Positions 1-6,672 of a stretch of DNA of 13,144 nucleotides are shown here, piece by piece. The position numbers were made by a program, and so were the translations under genes. Origin of the DNA: Euryarchaeota archaeon UBA170 (lineage in GTDB: Archaea > Thermoplasmatota > Poseidoniia > Poseidoniales > Thalassarchaeaceae); contig DALF01000023.1 of the NCBI GenBank assembly GCA_002499345.1, positions 1 to 13,144 on the forward strand, given 5' to 3'. Every line of letters begins with the position of its first letter. Position 1 is the stretch's first letter. Under the pieces are notes generated by a model, which saw only the letters and a list, made by a program, of their open reading frames with translations, made no database searches and had not been told where the DNA came from.

Positions 1-1
1 A

Positions 2-307
2 TCTTTCAATCCACTATCCAATGCAGAGCGAGAAATTCTCGAACATCACTCAATGCAACTAACACTGTATTACCTTTCTTTGAAGTCCATTGAGGATGAG
101 AGAAGGAGTAGGGGATTACCTCACAGAGAGGTTCTGAGGCCAGCAATATTGGTTGGAGTAACCGGTAGAATTGTCGAATATCCGGAGGATATGTTCTCCG
201 AGGCCCTGAAAAAGATAGATTTCACAATGAATACAGTAACTGAAATGGCATTATCTTCAGATGCCCCAATTTCTAGATATCCATGCACTTGTTCGACCTG
301 CAATTAG
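2..307 (+). CDS. C-terminal end of a possible RecB/Cas4-like PD-(D/E)XK nuclease (5' truncated by window edge)
   Basis: An open frame enters from the left edge and runs about 101 codons to a TAG at 305-307, so only the C-terminal part is present and its true start lies outside. What is visible: a helix carrying a Gln-x3-Tyr pattern (QLTLYYL, from the Met codon at 53), a strand-like segment (AILVGVTGRIVEY), an amphipathic helix, and a terminal cluster PCTCSTC with cysteines spaced C-x-C-x2-C. In RecB/AddB/Cas4/Exo5-type nucleases a QxxxY motif follows the catalytic PD-(D/E)XK core, and late cysteines often bind an iron-sulfur cluster. The order and spacing here fit that scheme, but the catalytic core is not in the window, so the assignment is tentative. 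An internal Met at 53 would give an 84-residue protein, which is less likely because the frame stays open to the edge. The next gene starts close downstream on the same strand. Confidence 0.5.
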   Translation, partial: SFNPLSNAEREILEHHSMQLTLYYLSLKSIEDERRSRGLPHREVLRPAILVGVTGRIVEYPEDMFSEALKKIDFTMNTVTEMALSSDAPISRYPCTCSTCN

Positions 308-365
308 GACTAAGCTTCTCACGCGGGATAGAAGAATCCATTTGCTACATTACGGACCACGATAC

Positions 366-1778
366 ATGAAACACGATATGGACGGTCTTCTAAGCATGAG
401 CGATGACATATGGGAACAGTCAATTTTACCCAGTCTGAGTGACTTCATAGAGATAAAGGCACTATCTCCACTCTTCGAACCCGATTGGGACAAACTAGGA
501 GAGCTTGACGCCACGATAGACCTATTCTGTGAATGGGTTGAGAGACAGGAATTAGATGGACTGACCTATTCTGTTCATAGGATTGAAGACAGGTCTCCTG
601 TACTTCTCATAACTGTCGAAGGTACGGGACCGGGAGAGGTCGTCTTCTATTCTCACTTGGATAAGCAACCATCCAAGCCAGAGCTATGGTCAGAGGGACT
701 CGGGCCTTTGAGCGCTGTCAGGAGAGGGCCGTGGCTCTTCGGAAGGGGGAGTATTGACGATGGCTATGGGGGATACCTCTGTGTAGCCGCTCTTAAGCTT
801 CTACAGAACTCCAATACCCCCCACCCTAGGTGCTCATTCCTAATCGAGACATGTGAAGAGTCGGGATCTTATGACCTCCCTCCATATCTGGAGGCTCTGG
901 AGAAAGATCTAGGGGAGCCAGATATGATTGTAGTAATGGATAGCGGAGGTCCTGACTATGAGCATATTTGGATTACCGAGGCACTAAGGGGACTCATCTC
1001 CGGCACTCTTTCAATCAAAGTCTCACATGAGGGTATACACTCGGGTACTTCTGGAGGATCAATACCTTCTTCATTTAGGATAGCTAGGGCACTATTGGAT
1101 AGGGTCGAGGATTCAAATTCTGGCCAGATTCTAATTCCAGAAATGCATGTGGATATATCAGACGATCTGAGAAAAAAAGCAGAATCATTGGCCGGAGTCG
1201 TCGGAAACTCACTTTGGGAACAGCTCCCGACAGTGGACTCCCTCAAACCAGTTTCAGAGAATACTGCTGATATGATTCTGGGAATGAATTGGCAACCCTC
1301 ACTGTGCGTCATCGGAGCTGATGGACTCCCTTCGGTACAAGTGGCTGGGAATGTTCTGAGAACCAATACTGATCTTAAATTGAGCTTCAGGATACCTCCC
1401 GGAGTCGATGCTGATGCTCTCGAGCCAATCCTGAAGGGAACCTTGGAGAAAGATCCCCCATATGGGGCTGAAGTTACCTTTTCTCCCGACTCTTCAGCAA
1501 ATGGGTTTCATTCTCCACCTTTGGAGGGAGAGGTAAGGAGCGCCATTACCGAATCCTCTGTCCATTTCACAGGTAAACCCCCATTGGCGACTTGGATTGG
1601 CGGTACAATCCCATTCATGGCTATGATGCAAAGTAGATACCCCAATGCCAAGTTTCTGTGTACGGGTGCCTCCGGACCCGGAAATAATGCACATGGTCCA
1701 GACGAGAAGCTCCATATTCCGTCAGCAAAGAGACTTACGGTGGTTTTAGCAACGACTGTAGCCGCGATTTCGAGATGA
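366..1778 (+). CDS. M20-family zinc metallopeptidase (CNDP/carboxypeptidase-like)
   Basis: Predicted cytosolic di-zinc exopeptidase or amidohydrolase of the M20 family, which cleaves small peptides or N-acyl amino acids; the substrate cannot be read from sequence. Numbering from the chosen start (470 residues), the complete metal-site set is visible: H97 and D99 in YSHLD, D131/D132 in GRGSIDDGYGG, E164/E165 in ETCEESGS, D192 in VMDSGG and H443 in NNAHGPDEK. H225 in GIHSG is the usual position of the histidine in the lid/dimerisation domain, which spans roughly residues 205-330. Length and motif order match the carnosinase-like (CNDP) branch. Start choice: an upstream ATG at 261 would overlap the preceding gene by 47 bases and add a sequence unlike the family. 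ATGs at 366, 378 and 396 are all plausible, and no clear ribosome-binding site decides between them. The gene looks intact; the function is generic peptide or amino-acid scavenging. Confidence 0.9.
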   Translation: MKHDMDGLLSMSDDIWEQSILPSLSDFIEIKALSPLFEPDWDKLGELDATIDLFCEWVERQELDGLTYSVHRIEDRSPVLLITVEGTGPGEVVFYSHLDKQPSKPELWSEGLGPLSAVRRGPWLFGRGSIDDGYGGYLCVAALKLLQNSNTPHPRCSFLIETCEESGSYDLPPYLEALEKDLGEPDMIVVMDSGGPDYEHIWITEALRGLISGTLSIKVSHEGIHSGTSGGSIPSSFRIARALLDRVEDSNSGQILIPEMHVDISDDLRKKAESLAGVVGNSLWEQLPTVDSLKPVSENTADMILGMNWQPSLCVIGADGLPSVQVAGNVLRTNTDLKLSFRIPPGVDADALEPILKGTLEKDPPYGAEVTFSPDSSANGFHSPPLEGEVRSAITESSVHFTGKPPLATWIGGTIPFMAMMQSRYPNAKFLCTGASGPGNNAHGPDEKLHIPSAKRLTVVLATTVAAISR

Positions 1779-1798
1779 ATACACCTAATCACAAGTAT

Positions 1799-1858
1799 TT
1801 GTATCCCGTTTCCGCCGGGGTTAAAGGGGAAGCAGTAGTCCAACTGTTTGGGATACAA
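1799..1858. repeat. 9-bp perfect inverted repeat in the leader of the coiled-coil gene
   Basis: TTGTATCCC at 1799-1807 is matched exactly by GGGATACAA at 1850-1858. The 42 bases between include a TTAAAG tract. The right arm ends one base before the ATG at 1860. As RNA it could form a stem whose 3' arm abuts the start codon; as DNA the two arms could be an operator pair. It is separated from the upstream peptidase gene by about 20 bases. Confidence 0.45.
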
Positions 1859-1859
1859 C

Positions 1860-2492
1860 ATGAGCGATGAGGAAACAATGCCGGTCGAACAGGACGATTT
1901 GGCCGAGCAACTAGCCATGGAGAAGGAAAGACTCGATAAGCTATACGTGGCCTATCAGACAATCGAATCCGAGCTTGCGGATGCCAAAGCCCACATTGAA
2001 GTCCTCGAGAAGGATGCAATCGATAAGGAAATCGAGAAGGAGGGTTTGGGTGACCTCCTCAATGAGAAGGATAGTCGAATCAGGAATCTAGAGTTGGAGT
2101 CTGCCAAGGCTGGAACAAGAGTAAAGCATCTCGAGCCCGAACTTGAGAAGATGGAAGAGATGTACACTAGGGAGCAAGCTAGACTTGGTAGGGTTTTCGA
2201 TGTCGCTGAGGAGCTCGACGAAGCACTCCAGACCGCTACTAGCGAATTGAAGGCAAGAGATGACTGGTATGTAGAGCACATGAAGATTTTCGAGGACATC
2301 AAGAAGGTTACTGAGACAAGATTTGAGATGATTGACAGGGCCATGGAGTACTTCAAGGAGTTCCAGGAGAAGCAGGATACTTTCAGAGATAGAATGGATG
2401 AAACTTTGGAGGCGGTAAAAGAGGCCGCAGCTGAAAACGCCACCATTGAGGAAGAGGCTCCCGATACTTCGGAACAATCAGAAGAAGCATGA
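1860..2492 (+). CDS. Acidic coiled-coil protein of unknown function
   Basis: A 210-residue protein with no recognisable enzymatic domain. Residues about 10-110 are an almost continuous run of charged heptad-like helix (many E/K/D with spaced L/I/V), followed by a second helical region at about 113-190 containing FDVAEELDEAL and an aromatic-rich stretch around MEYFKEFQEKQ. The extreme C-terminus (about 190-210) is a disordered-looking acidic tail. No signal peptide, membrane segment or cysteine is present, so it is probably a soluble cytosolic dimer or oligomer with a structural or scaffold role. The start is the ATG at 1860 giving MSDEETMP; a TTG four codons earlier is less likely. The gene ends 10 bases from the convergent acyltransferase gene. 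The function is not known, and similarity to SMC/prefoldin-type coiled coils is only compositional. Confidence 0.8.
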   Translation: MSDEETMPVEQDDLAEQLAMEKERLDKLYVAYQTIESELADAKAHIEVLEKDAIDKEIEKEGLGDLLNEKDSRIRNLELESAKAGTRVKHLEPELEKMEEMYTREQARLGRVFDVAEELDEALQTATSELKARDDWYVEHMKIFEDIKKVTETRFEMIDRAMEYFKEFQEKQDTFRDRMDETLEAVKEAAAENATIEEEAPDTSEQSEEA

Positions 2493-2502
2493 GGAGAAAG
2501 TC

Positions 2503-3252
2503 TCAGTGCTCTGGTTTAGAGCCATCTGCTAGCCTTATGCATCTAGCTGGAATTCCAGCCCATACCTCTCCTGGAGGGATTTTTGTCCACTTGGGAACAA
2601 CGGCTCTCGACGCTACTGTGGCTCCTTCTCCGATAACACAACCAGGCTGGATAACCGAGCCCATCCCAATTAATGCATCCTTGCCAATAACCACTGGAGC
2701 CATTACCAACTCTCCCTTCTCCGTCAAATGAGCGTTGATTATAGCATTTCCACCTATCACAACACCGTCTTCCAGAGTTACAGATCCCGCATCATTGACA
2801 TGTGCCGTGTTAATCTGTACCCCTCTACCCAACTTAGCCCCTGACATTCGATAAAACGCATTACCTATGAATGAAGGAACCAGAAACGGCAAGAAGAAAA
2901 GGGCAATTCTATGGAAAATCATAGACCAAGCCCATTGGATTGTTACAAAAGACTTCAGTGGATATCTCCCTGGCTCCAGCCTCGGGCGGAATAATCCCCC
3001 CAATAATCCAGATGAGATCACTAGAGTCACTCCCCAAGCCGTTATTCCCATGCCGAGACCAATTCCAACAACAACAAAATCCTCCAATGGAACGCTTTCT
3101 ATCTGATTGAAGGTAGAGGCACTAGTTCCAAAGAAATCCATAATCTTGAACAGAATATAGATTCCCGGTAGAGAGGAAAGACCTACAATGAGAGCTAGAA
3201 ACGGGATTACCAACGCAGTTAGAAGGTTTTGAACTAGTGTGAAAGACCTCAT
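2503..3252 (-). CDS. Membrane-anchored left-handed beta-helix (hexapeptide-repeat) acyltransferase-like protein
   Basis: A 249-residue protein with two parts. The N-terminal half has about three hydrophobic membrane spans (roughly residues 9-36, 58-88 and 103-130). The C-terminal half (about 138-240) is a series of hexapeptide repeats typical of left-handed beta-helix transferases: LGRGVQI, VTLEDGVVIGGNAII, PVVIGKDALIGMGSVI, GCVIGEGATVASRAVV. It ends with the family's closing motif VWAGIPARCIR. H175, in INAHLTEKG, is a candidate catalytic histidine. Such proteins usually transfer acetyl or other acyl groups to sugars, amino sugars or lipid-linked precursors, here probably at the cytoplasmic face of the membrane; the acceptor is unknown. 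The ATG at 3252 lies 9 bases downstream of the MFS transporter stop, so the two are almost certainly cotranscribed and perhaps translationally coupled. It resembles the tail part of Pls/PosA-type proteins, but the adenylation part is absent. Confidence 0.82.
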   Translation of the reverse strand: MRSFTLVQNLLTALVIPFLALIVGLSSLPGIYILFKIMDFFGTSASTFNQIESVPLEDFVVVGIGLGMGITAWGVTLVISSGLLGGLFRPRLEPGRYPLKSFVTIQWAWSMIFHRIALFFLPFLVPSFIGNAFYRMSGAKLGRGVQINTAHVNDAGSVTLEDGVVIGGNAIINAHLTEKGELVMAPVVIGKDALIGMGSVIQPGCVIGEGATVASRAVVPKWTKIPPGEVWAGIPARCIRLADGSKPEH

Positions 3253-3261
3253 TACATCACT

Positions 3262-5052
3262 TCACACTGTTCCAGAAGACAACTCTTCATCAACCTCTCT
3301 TGCGACACGAATCCCCTCTTCGACATCCACAACGAAGAAGAAGCACATCCCCATCAAGATAGGTACCACCACACTCAGGAGCCCCATTCTACTATCCATA
3401 GAGGCGGCTACTATCGCATACACTATCGGCCCAAGAACCGAGACCGCCTTACCTATGAAGGCGAAGAATCCAAAGAACTCGGTAGTTTTTGATGTTGGTA
3501 TTAGCATGCTAAAGAGACTCCTAGATAGTGCCCCCGCTACTCCCATCACCATTCCAAAAGTCATTCCAAGTATTATCCACTGCAGGTTAATTCCTAATCC
3601 CGCAGGCTCCCAGATATTGTCCCTCAGTAAATTAGGCCACCAGTCTATAGGCCCGCCCTCAATTATCGTAGGGTGATCAACACCTACCGAAGATAATCCG
3701 TCCAATTCCCCGCCTTTGAAGGAAAAGGAGAATCTGTGTTGGATATTATTATCCATACTGGATGCGAGTAGTGATGACTCTTCCAGACTTAGCAGGGAAC
3801 GCTCCTCCTCTCCTACCTTTAGGAATTGTAGGAAGGCCTGTCTGAAATCTTCATCGCCCTCTCCAGTTTCACTGACCCAGCCATCTACTCCTCTGTTATA
3901 CAGTGTTGACAGCCTGTATGCATCTTCCTCTTCATCCCAGTCATAACGGAAGTCATACCTCTCATGATCTGACTCTAGTTCAAGAGGCGCAAACCCAACT
4001 CCGAGAACTGAAACAACACAGAATATCGCCAGAGCTCCCCCTAGAATCTTCTTACTGCTGTATTTACTAGCCAACGAACCGCCTATGATAGTCATTGGAA
4101 TCGCGACTACGTTGGCAGAAAGAAGTAGAACGAAATTCATACTAAAGTCAATCCTTAGCACAGAATCTGCATAGGCCGCCGCAAGTCCCCCAATCGCGTT
4201 AACCCCGTCATAGAATAACAGATATCCGCACATGAAGAGAGTGAGAACTCTGTATCTTCTAATCTCAGAGAATGTTTTACGAATCTCTCTAACCCCATCT
4301 ACTATCGCTTCAAAAATGGATCCGTACTGAGTAGGATTAGGTATTTCAGGCTCGGGCGTATTTCTGAATATGGGTACTGAGAAACCTAGCCACCACAATG
4401 CGCTAGTTAGGAATACGAAACACTGGACATCAGGGTCTTCAAATCCGAATCTCAGTCCTACGATTAGATGGAGTGTGAGAAGTGTCGACCCTCCTAGGAA
4501 ACCATAGGCATAACCCCAGCTAGAAATATGGTCCATCAGACGTTTATCTCCCAGATAAGGGAGGAAAGCCGAGTAAATAGCATGTCCACCAGCAAAACCT
4601 ATATTCCCCATAATCAGGCAAATCGCAAGAAATTTGTATGATGATTCTTCGCTCATATAAGGGGCAATACCCATCAGGGCTGTGAATAGAATACCAACAA
4701 TGGTGTAGATTTTCAGAATCCTTTTCTTTATCGGCATCCTATCAGCCACGGCACCTAGGACTGGACTGACTATAGCCACAAAGACACTGGATATCCCTAG
4801 GACAATAGCGTAGAAACTATCTCCAGTAAAAGTCATACCAGCATATTCTGCACTCCCTCCGTTTGCCAGATTGAACATATTCGATAGCAGTGTAGGAACC
4901 ACTACAGTAATTACTGTAAGAGCGAAAGCCTGGTTTGCCCAGTCGAACCAATACCAGCTTTTCAGAGACTTCTTAGATTCGGGGTCCATTTCATCTAGCA
5001 ATCTTTGGACCTCGTCAGAGTTCCCAATTACCTTGCCGAACCCCCCTGACAT
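3262..5052 (-). CDS. MFS transporter of the UMF1 / Atg22-like family with a large extracytoplasmic insertion
   Basis: A 596-residue polytopic membrane protein. The family signature is clear at both ends: SWYWFDWANQAFALTVITVV at residues 32-51, and a C-terminal stretch with SRSLFSMLIPTSKTTEFFGFF near 510-530 followed by GKAVSVLGPIVYA. An MFS loop pattern AVADRMPIKKR sits after the early spans (101-111). About 12 membrane spans can be placed. UMF1 members are usually around 430-480 residues. The extra length here is mostly one hydrophilic stretch, about residues 356-487, between the ninth and tenth spans, which MFS topology puts outside the cytoplasm. Atg22 of yeast exports amino acids from the vacuole; the substrate here is unknown. 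The transporter is followed after 9 bases by the membrane acyltransferase, and is divergent from RaSEA across a 107-base gap. The ATG at 5052 is the only good start, giving a short charged N-terminus before span 1. Confidence 0.88.
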   Translation of the reverse strand: MSGGFGKVIGNSDEVQRLLDEMDPESKKSLKSWYWFDWANQAFALTVITVVVPTLLSNMFNLANGGSAEYAGMTFTGDSFYAIVLGISSVFVAIVSPVLGAVADRMPIKKRILKIYTIVGILFTALMGIAPYMSEESSYKFLAICLIMGNIGFAGGHAIYSAFLPYLGDKRLMDHISSWGYAYGFLGGSTLLTLHLIVGLRFGFEDPDVQCFVFLTSALWWLGFSVPIFRNTPEPEIPNPTQYGSIFEAIVDGVREIRKTFSEIRRYRVLTLFMCGYLLFYDGVNAIGGLAAAYADSVLRIDFSMNFVLLLSANVVAIPMTIIGGSLASKYSSKKILGGALAIFCVVSVLGVGFAPLELESDHERYDFRYDWDEEEDAYRLSTLYNRGVDGWVSETGEGDEDFRQAFLQFLKVGEEERSLLSLEESSLLASSMDNNIQHRFSFSFKGGELDGLSSVGVDHPTIIEGGPIDWWPNLLRDNIWEPAGLGINLQWIILGMTFGMVMGVAGALSRSLFSMLIPTSKTTEFFGFFAFIGKAVSVLGPIVYAIVAASMDSRMGLLSVVVPILMGMCFFFVVDVEEGIRVAREVDEELSSGTV

Positions 5053-5159
5053 GAATCCCTCAGATTATCACTGGTCTTTAGTGTCGTCTACGTAATCAGA
5101 TATCTCGCGGCTCACCTACTAGTCGTCAACGTCAATAACGCTCCCCCAGAGCGAAGGTC
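5053..5159. promoter_or_regulatory. Divergent promoter region between the MFS operon and RaSEA
   Basis: A 107-base spacer must serve both outward-facing genes. On the plus strand, an AT-rich TCAATAA at 5132-5138 lies 22-28 bases before the ATG at 5160. This is the distance expected between an archaeal TATA box and a transcription start, so a leaderless RaSEA mRNA is plausible. A small hairpin, CGCTC/GAGCG (5139-5143 with 5149-5153), sits between that box and the ATG. On the minus strand, an ACTAAAG-like element around 5076-5082 lies at a similar distance from 5052. These are by-eye matches to a degenerate consensus. Confidence 0.4.
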
Positions 5160-6293
5160 ATGGCAAATTCATGCGGCCTGATGGGAGAAGGCGAGAAGCC
5201 CGTCAAAATACACCATCTGGTGAAGGCCCCTGAGAATACTCCAGAATCAGTCGCTTCACGAGAGTCTTGGGATGCATCCAAGCCAGTTACTGTTTACAAG
5301 ACGCCCGAGAATCTACCAGATGGTACTCCTTGTACTGCAGCCACAGTCATCCTCCGTACGAAGGGTTGCGTTTGGTGGTGGAAATCTGGATGTACCTTTT
5401 GCGGATACTTCAATGACGTCAGGGATGATGTTACCGCCGAGGATATGTTCTCCCAGTGGGAAGAGGCGAAGAGATCCACGAACAATTTCCGAGACTGTAA
5501 AATGGTCAAGGTATACACATCAGGAACCTTCTTCGAGGACAGAGAGAATCCTCCGGAGTGGCAGGAGCATGTTCTGAGGGAGACATACGAAATGGGACTA
5601 CATCTCGTAGTAGAGGCACAAGCCCAGATGTGCACCCCTGAGAAGCTTGAATGGTTAGCTGAGAGGCATCCCGGGTGCACCGTAGCCATAGGCCTAGAGG
5701 CCTACGACAACACAGTCTTGAGATTCCATGCCAACAAGGGATTCTCACTCAAACAGTGGCACAAGGCAGTTGAAATTCTTAGAGATAATTCTCTAAGAGT
5801 CAAGACTTATCTTCTCTTCAAACCACCTTTCATGTCCGAAGGAGACGCCCTTCAACATACATCATATTGGGTCTCAGAAGTTTCTAAGATATCGGATGAG
5901 GTCTCGATAAACCCAATGAATATTCAGAGAGGGACAATCGTAGACAGGCTATTCAGGAACAGGGAATATCGCCCTCCTTGGCTATGGTCTCTAGTGGAGA
6001 TGATAATCAGAACTCATGATGACGTATCGAGGACCAAATGCAGAGTTATCGTCCATCCTACTGCTGGAGGGAAAGCAAGAGGTTCCCATAATTGTGGATC
6101 CTGCGACTCAGAAGTAGTTGCAGCAATTGAGAGATATTCAGTTTCTGGTAATCTAAGTGAATTCAGTGGATTAGAATGCGAATGTAAGGAAGTTTGGCTT
6201 TCCGAAATACAGAGTGATTCCGCACTACCCGTGCCCATGGGTTCGGGTATCCATCGCAGAGGAAACGCCCTGGACAGATTACGCGCTCCATGA
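5160..6293 (+). CDS. raSEA: Archaeosine-synthesis radical SAM enzyme RaSEA
   Basis: A 377-residue radical SAM protein. The [4Fe-4S] cysteines are C70, C78 and C81 (GCVWWWKSGCTFCGYF), spaced C-x7-C-x2-C as in the RaSEA/TIGR01210 branch rather than the usual C-x3-C-x2-C. Other supporting features are RTKGC just before the motif, the GLEAYDN segment in mid-protein as in Elp3/MiaB-like SAM barrels, and a late HPTAGGKARGSHNCGSCD with C312 and C315. In archaea RaSEA works with the lysine-transferring ArcS to convert preQ0-lysine at position 15 of tRNA into archaeosine, so the predicted role is tRNA modification in the cytosol. ArcS and the tRNA-guanine transglycosylase are not in this window. The start is ATG 5160, supported by a well-placed TATA-like element; ATG 5181 is an alternative. 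It is followed by a 90-base gap and then the small membrane protein gene. Confidence 0.87.
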   Translation: MANSCGLMGEGEKPVKIHHLVKAPENTPESVASRESWDASKPVTVYKTPENLPDGTPCTAATVILRTKGCVWWWKSGCTFCGYFNDVRDDVTAEDMFSQWEEAKRSTNNFRDCKMVKVYTSGTFFEDRENPPEWQEHVLRETYEMGLHLVVEAQAQMCTPEKLEWLAERHPGCTVAIGLEAYDNTVLRFHANKGFSLKQWHKAVEILRDNSLRVKTYLLFKPPFMSEGDALQHTSYWVSEVSKISDEVSINPMNIQRGTIVDRLFRNREYRPPWLWSLVEMIIRTHDDVSRTKCRVIVHPTAGGKARGSHNCGSCDSEVVAAIERYSVSGNLSEFSGLECECKEVWLSEIQSDSALPVPMGSGIHRRGNALDRLRAP

Positions 6294-6359
6294 CACTAAG
6301 GGACTATGTCCCCCGCCCAATGCTTAAGGGGCCATCTCCGTTGGTTCGGTCCGATTCTG

Positions 6360-6376
6360 TCGCGTTTCGCGAGGTG
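6360..6376 (+). promoter_or_regulatory. Hairpin overlapping a GAGGTG ribosome-binding site
   Basis: TCGCG-TTT-CGCGA (6360-6372) forms a perfect 5-bp stem with a 3-base loop. Its 3' arm overlaps the GAGGTG (6371-6376) that lies 7 bases before the GTG at 6384. A CTTAAG element at 6323-6328 could be part of a promoter placing transcription start near 6350. The arrangement decides the GTG start and could limit translation of the small membrane protein. Confidence 0.45.
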
Positions 6377-6383
6377 TGTGTCT

Positions 6384-6662
6384 GTGTCTATCGAAGTACC
6401 AAGTTCAGTTGATGAGTTCATCCAAGGTGAGAAAGAGCCCGCTTCATCCGGGGTTGTGGTGGTTCTCGGATTCGTATCAATGCTCTCCTTCCTCATACTT
6501 TACGGGATTCTTTTTCCTGGCAGAGACATGCCGGTGGTCTCTGAAGTACTCCCTATGTTTGAGGGGGTTTTCGACTCAGGGATCTGGTTCTTCCTCTTAG
6601 GGGTTATATTTGGCGCATTCTCGATTGTAGCAACCATGCTAACGGAGGCCACCAGCGAGTGA
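6384..6662 (+). CDS. Small two-helix membrane protein, partner of the oxidase-like protein
   Basis: A 92-residue protein starting at GTG 6384, preceded by GAGGTG at 6371-6376. A longer reading from ATG 6306 adds 26 residues rich in Arg and Trp with no ribosome-binding site and is probably not translated. The protein has a polar, acidic N-terminus (about residues 1-20), a membrane span at about 22-45 (VVVVLGFVSMLSFLILYGIL), a loop with DMPVVSEVLPMFEGVFDSG, and a second span at about 66-88. No cysteine or histidine is present, so it has no obvious cofactor ligand. Only 10 bases separate its stop from the next start, so the two genes are surely cotranscribed. By position it could be a small accessory subunit, as small hydrophobic subunits accompany heme-copper oxidases, but I recognise no family. 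Confidence 0.7.
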   Translation: MSIEVPSSVDEFIQGEKEPASSGVVVVLGFVSMLSFLILYGILFPGRDMPVVSEVLPMFEGVFDSGIWFFLLGVIFGAFSIVATMLTEATSE

Positions 6663-6667
6663 GGTGA
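6663..6667 (+). promoter_or_regulatory. GGTGA ribosome-binding site deciding the start at 6673
   Basis: GGTGA ends 5 bases before ATG 6673. It shows that this ATG, and not the in-frame GTG at 6664 that lies inside the site, is the start of the oxidase-like gene. It sits directly after the stop codon of the small membrane protein. Confidence 0.75.
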
Positions 6668-6672
6668 TTATC

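Noticed and set aside
956..1366. 136-codon minus-strand frame inside the M20 peptidase gene
   Set aside because: Shadow of a confidently identified coding region; no recognisable protein.
1955..2446. 163-codon minus-strand frame opposite the coiled-coil gene
   Set aside because: Its Ser/Leu-rich product is what Glu/Lys-rich coding sequence gives in reverse; the plus-strand frame has the better start and context.
3239..3676. 145-codon plus-strand frame over the end of the MFS gene
   Set aside because: Ser/Thr/Pro/Ile-rich shadow of membrane-protein codons; the minus frame carries the UMF1 signatures.
5100..5159. Hairpin CGCTC/GAGCG before RaSEA as a riboswitch (for example preQ1)
   Set aside because: The structure is only 15 bases, with no conserved aptamer core, and the transcript may be leaderless.
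6306..6383. N-terminal extension of the small membrane protein from ATG 6306
   Set aside because: No ribosome-binding site, unusual Arg/Trp/Cys-rich composition, and it would read through the hairpin and GAGGTG that fit a GTG start at 6384.
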